Shown here piece after piece: positions 5,200 through 7,936 of a DNA stretch of 7,936 nt. This stretch comes from Planctomycetaceae bacterium (GTDB taxonomy: Bacteria > Planctomycetota > Planctomycetia > Planctomycetales > Planctomycetaceae). The notes under the pieces were generated by a model. That model ran no database searches, was not told the origin of the DNA, and saw only the letters and a list, made by a program, of their open reading frames with translations. Position 1 is the stretch's first letter, and the number at the start of each line of letters is the position of its first letter. The DNA is taken from the NCBI GenBank assembly GCA_947479075.1, contig CANJZR010000164.1, forward strand, positions 1 through 7,936. The letters run 5' to 3'. The position numbers were made by a program, and so were the translations under genes.

Positions 5200-6870
5200 A
5201 TGGCCCCGCAGTACATCATGACCATTGAGGGTCTGACGAAGATCTATGACGAAGACACGATCCTCAAGGACATCTGGCTGTCGTTCTATCCCGGAGCCAA
5301 GATCGGTGTCATCGGCGACAACGGGTCGGGTAAGTCGACCCTGATGCGAATCATGGCGGGCGAAGATAAAAACTTCGAAGGCACCGTCCGCCCCGCCAAG
5401 AACATTAAGATCGGCTACTTTCCTCAGGAGCCTCGTCTCGACCCAACCAAGACGGTCGATGAAGAGGTCCAGGCGGGGGTCATCGAGTCGCAATCCATTC
5501 TCGACCGCTACAACGAGATCAATGAGAAACTCTGCGAGCCGATGGAACCGGAGGAGATGGAAAAGCTCCTCGAAGAGCAGGCCACAGTGCAAGACAAGAT
5601 CGACGCCGGCAACCTGTGGGAACTCGACCGCATGGTCGAACTCGCCAGCGAAGCCATGCGACTGCCACCTGGTGATGCCCTCGTCGAGAACCTCTCCGGT
5701 GGCGAACGGCGGCGTGTCTATCTGTGCAAGCTGTTGCTGCAGAATCCCGACATCCTGCTGCTCGACGAACCGACGAACCACCTCGACGCCGACTCGGTTG
5801 CCTGGCTCGAACGCTACCTGCAGGATTTCAAAGGAACTGTCGTGGCCATCACCCACGATCGCTACTTCCTCGACAATGCAGCTGGGTGGATTCTCGAAAT
5901 GGAACGCGGCCGCGGGCTACCTTTCGAGGGGAATTACAGCGCATGGCTCGAGCAGAAGTCCTCTCGGTTGGCGGTCGAGGAAAAGAAAGAGTCGAAGCGG
6001 CAGCGCTCGCTCAAGAAGGAACTGGAGTGGGTTCGCATGAGCCCCAAGGCTCAGGCCACCAAGAATAAGGCCCGTCTGGCCCGGTTCGAGGAGATGCAGG
6101 CCGCTCAATACGACGCCCGTGATGACGCCCCCGATATCCAGATTCCCGTGACCCGCAAGCTGGGTGAACTGGTGCTGCGAGCCGAGGGACTGACCAAGGC
6201 GTACGGCGAGCGGGTGTTGTTCGAGAATGTGAACTTCAACCTGCCGCGTGGGGGCATCGTCGGGGTCATCGGTCCCAACGGCGCCGGAAAGACCACGCTG
6301 TTCAAACTCATTATGGGCCAGGAACAGCCGACTGACGGGACGTTGCGCGTCGGCGAGACAGTCGATCTGACCTATGTGGATCAGTCCCGTGATGCTCTCT
6401 CGACCACGAAAACGGTCTACGAGGAAATCTCCGGCGGTCACGAGTTCATCGAGATCGGCAAGGTCAAGATCCACGCCCGGGCCTACTGCAATCGCTTCAA
6501 CTTCAAGGGAGCGGAGCAGCAGAAGTTCGTGCGTGATTTGTCGGGGGGGGAACGGAACCGCGTCCATCTCGCGAAGCTGTTGCGGACCGGCGGCAACCTG
6601 ATGCTGCTCGACGAACCGACGAACGACCTCGATGTCGAGACTCTGGCAGCCCTCGAAGAAGGTTTGTCGACCTACGGCGGATGCGCGGTGGTGACATCGC
6701 ACGATCGCTGGTTCCTCGACAAGATCGCCACCCACATCCTCGCCTTCGAAGGCGACAGCCAGGTCTACTGGTTCGAAGGGAACTTCAAGATGTACGAGGC
6801 CAACCGCCTCGAACGACTCGGAGCCGACGCCAACCAGCCGCACCGCGTGAAGTACCGCAAGATGGGGTAG
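5200..6870 (+). CDS. ettA: energy-dependent translational throttle protein EttA (ABC-F ATPase)
   Basis: A 556-residue cytosolic protein, practically the length of E. coli EttA (555). It has two ABC cassettes and no membrane segment. Cassette 1: Walker A G39-DNGSGKST, signature LSGGE (165-169), Walker B ILLLDE with catalytic E190, switch H219. Residues about 95-150 form the charged helical arm typical of EttA, which contacts the ribosomal L1 stalk. The interdomain P-site tRNA-interacting linker spans about 245-320 and includes SPKAQATKNKARLARFEEM. Cassette 2: Walker A G358-PNGAGKTT, LSGGE (447-451), LMLLDE with E472, H501. The ending KYRKMG is close to the usual EttA C-terminus. Family knowledge: EttA binds the ribosomal E site and gates entry into elongation according to the ADP/ATP ratio. 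Arm, linker and length favour EttA over Uup, YheS or antibiotic-resistance ABC-F proteins. Monocistronic between a terminator and a convergent gene. Confidence 0.96.
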   Translation: MAPQYIMTIEGLTKIYDEDTILKDIWLSFYPGAKIGVIGDNGSGKSTLMRIMAGEDKNFEGTVRPAKNIKIGYFPQEPRLDPTKTVDEEVQAGVIESQSILDRYNEINEKLCEPMEPEEMEKLLEEQATVQDKIDAGNLWELDRMVELASEAMRLPPGDALVENLSGGERRRVYLCKLLLQNPDILLLDEPTNHLDADSVAWLERYLQDFKGTVVAITHDRYFLDNAAGWILEMERGRGLPFEGNYSAWLEQKSSRLAVEEKKESKRQRSLKKELEWVRMSPKAQATKNKARLARFEEMQAAQYDARDDAPDIQIPVTRKLGELVLRAEGLTKAYGERVLFENVNFNLPRGGIVGVIGPNGAGKTTLFKLIMGQEQPTDGTLRVGETVDLTYVDQSRDALSTTKTVYEEISGGHEFIEIGKVKIHARAYCNRFNFKGAEQQKFVRDLSGGERNRVHLAKLLRTGGNLMLLDEPTNDLDVETLAALEEGLSTYGGCAVVTSHDRWFLDKIATHILAFEGDSQVYWFEGNFKMYEANRLERLGADANQPHRVKYRKMG

Positions 6871-6931
6871 GGCGGGGACGAGTGCCTGGAGATCACGGCA
6901 GCTGGTTAGCGACATCCGCTCGGCCTGAGTG

Positions 6932-6954
6932 GGACAGACATTCTTGTCTGTCCT
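6932..6954 (+). repeat. 22-base hairpin element, copy 3
   Basis: GGACAGACA (6932-6940) and TGTCTGTCC (6945-6953) flank TTCT; an outer G-T wobble (6931/6954) can extend the stem. Bases 6932-6954 are identical to 456-478. It lies 61 bases after the ettA stop, in the gap between convergent genes, and is followed by TTTCCTG, so it might also serve as a weak transcript end. Confidence 0.8.
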
Positions 6955-7000
6955 TTCCTGAAGCGGCCCGCCGAGCATACCCCGAGAGAATGCACGGGCA

Positions 7001-7014
7001 GGGTGGCCTCACCC
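7001..7014. other. small hairpin between convergent genes
   Basis: GGGTG (7001-7005) pairs with CACCC (7010-7014) around GCCT, 32 bases beyond the SUFU-gene stop codon on its downstream side. No T run follows on either strand, so it is not called a terminator. The rest of the 175-base gap 6871-7045 holds copy 3 of the hairpin element and no gene. Confidence 0.35.
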
Positions 7015-7045
7015 AAATGACCAGCGGGTGCCACGGCTCAGCGAG

Positions 7046-7936
7046 TTACACCTTACCCACGTTTTTGCGTTTCAGGTCGACCACAAACGGGACGCGATTG
7101 TCGTCCAGTGCGTTCATCAACGCTCCAATCCCCTTTCGGAGTTCCAGTTCACGTTCTTCGGAATACAGCGGCAATATGCGATACAGCCGGACATGATCTC
7201 CATTGGTTCGCGTGAATTCCTTCTCCGCCAGAGCCAGAATTGACGTAAACGTTAAGCCCTTAGCCAGAGGTTGAGGAGGAGCGTCATTGGCAATGATCGT
7301 GGCAGCTCCCCCCAGCCAAGTTTTGTGGGCATGGGGATAAGCAGCGATCTTCCACAGCCACTTGAATGGCCAGGTCGCGCTCGGCGTTTCTTTCAGCTTG
7401 AGTTTGTCCACCGGCCAATTGGCTGGTAATTGAATAAACAGTTCGGCAAACCGAAAGTCCTCTCCTCCCTTCGGAACCTTCATCGCGCGGTGGCTCATCC
7501 CCGTCGTGAACAATGTCACGTAGGGGCGAGTTTTGCTCGGGCGAATCACGCGAATGGAGATCGGCGGATCGGATGAAGCGACAATCTCGGTCAGTGATTT
7601 CGAATCGACCGGACCGAAATTCTGCTCACAGAAGGCGACCGTTTCTTGAGCGAACGTCGGAGCTGACGGAGCCTTCTTAGTCTCGGCAACAGGGTTCGGC
7701 TTTTTCTTCACGGGGCTCGCCGCCAAAGTCTCTTCAGGCATGACGCAGCCCTTCGACTTCAAGTATTTGACAACATCTGAGCGGTCCCAATCGAGAGCCG
7801 TTGTCAATGCGTTGAGAGGCTTTCCATGGGCTGTCAGTTCTCCCGGAATGACCAGGTGAAGGTCTGCTCCATGAGCAGCCAACAATTTCACGAGCCCTAA
7901 GGAGTCTTCATGATCATTCGCAATCGCACCGATAAC
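7046..7936 (-). CDS. ankyrin-repeat / Suppressor of Fused (SUFU) domain protein, N-terminus outside window
   Basis: The minus-strand frame is open from the right edge to a TAA at 7046-7048, giving 296 residues of a longer protein. Numbered from the edge, residues about 11-65 look like ankyrin units: VKLLAAHGADLHLV, then PLNALTTALDWDRSDVVKYLKSKG, with the GAD and x-x-VVKYL helix patterns. A Lys/Pro/Ala-rich linker (about 70-95) follows. The rest is a SUFU domain: FCEQNFGP, IRVIRPSKTRPYVTLFTTGMS, then FAELFIQLPANWP, a Trp-rich FKWLWKIA, and Pro-His-x-His followed by KTWLGGAAT. Family knowledge: bacterial SUFU domains occur mainly as immunity proteins against secreted polymorphic toxins, and ankyrin repeats also occur in such proteins. 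No toxin lies in this window, so the immunity role is inference. A GTG at 7891 is internal to the first ankyrin unit and is not the likely start. The gene converges on ettA. Confidence 0.9.
   Translation of the reverse strand, partial: VIGAIANDHEDSLGLVKLLAAHGADLHLVIPGELTAHGKPLNALTTALDWDRSDVVKYLKSKGCVMPEETLAASPVKKKPNPVAETKKAPSAPTFAQETVAFCEQNFGPVDSKSLTEIVASSDPPISIRVIRPSKTRPYVTLFTTGMSHRAMKVPKGGEDFRFAELFIQLPANWPVDKLKLKETPSATWPFKWLWKIAAYPHAHKTWLGGAATIIANDAPPQPLAKGLTFTSILALAEKEFTRTNGDHVRLYRILPLYSEERELELRKGIGALMNALDDNRVPFVVDLKRKNVGKV

Noticed and set aside
5917..6978. A 353-codon open frame on the minus strand, opposite the ABC-F gene
   Set aside because: It is the antisense of a strongly conserved EttA sequence whose motifs are all on the plus strand. 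Its beginning is the hairpin element read in reverse, and it shows no domain of its own.

Overview
The window looks like chromosomal DNA of a planctomycete, probably of the Planctomycetaceae/Gimesiaceae type. The support is indirect. A Gfo/Idh/MocA-family dehydrogenase sits next to a Tat-exported amidohydrolase, a pairing common in these sugar-degrading bacteria. Most genes are single units separated by gaps of 120-270 bases. The gaps carry short palindromic and 7-base-period repeats of a kind I recall from planctomycete intergenic DNA. Overall GC is moderately high. Nothing points to a prophage, plasmid, insertion sequence, CRISPR array or RNA gene.

Layout, left to right. (1) 1-1592: the 3' end of a Gfo/Idh/MocA oxidoreductase, a gap holding two inverted copies of a 22-base hairpin element, then a secreted L-fuconolactonase-like amidohydrolase. 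(2) 1840-3214: enoyl-ACP reductase FabI with a plausible promoter, a 7-base-period repeat tract, then a MutT-like NUDIX hydrolase. (3) 3405-4929: a diadenylate cyclase whose domain order resembles the archaeal DacZ enzymes, then a small proline-rich lipoprotein ending at a strong terminator. (4) 5200-6870: an EttA-type ABC-F translation factor. (5) 6871-7936: a gap with a third copy of the 22-base hairpin, then, on the minus strand and running off the right edge, a protein joining ankyrin-type repeats to a SUFU (Suppressor of Fused) domain.

How the genes fit together. The first two genes may belong to one carbohydrate-catabolism neighbourhood. FabI (fatty-acid elongation), the NUDIX enzyme (nucleotide clean-up) and EttA (ribosome energy sensing) are housekeeping. 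The diadenylate cyclase would make c-di-AMP, and its N-terminal half is a pyruvate-kinase-C-like domain rather than the DisA or CdaA architectures. The ankyrin-SUFU protein resembles immunity proteins of bacterial polymorphic toxin systems, but no toxin is visible here.

The items most worth a second look are the DacZ-like cyclase with an RHW in place of the usual RHR motif, the ankyrin-SUFU fusion, and the two intergenic repeat types. No complete new multi-gene system is evident. There is no gene-free stretch above 300 bases; the largest, 4930-5199, holds a terminator and the leader of the ABC-F gene.
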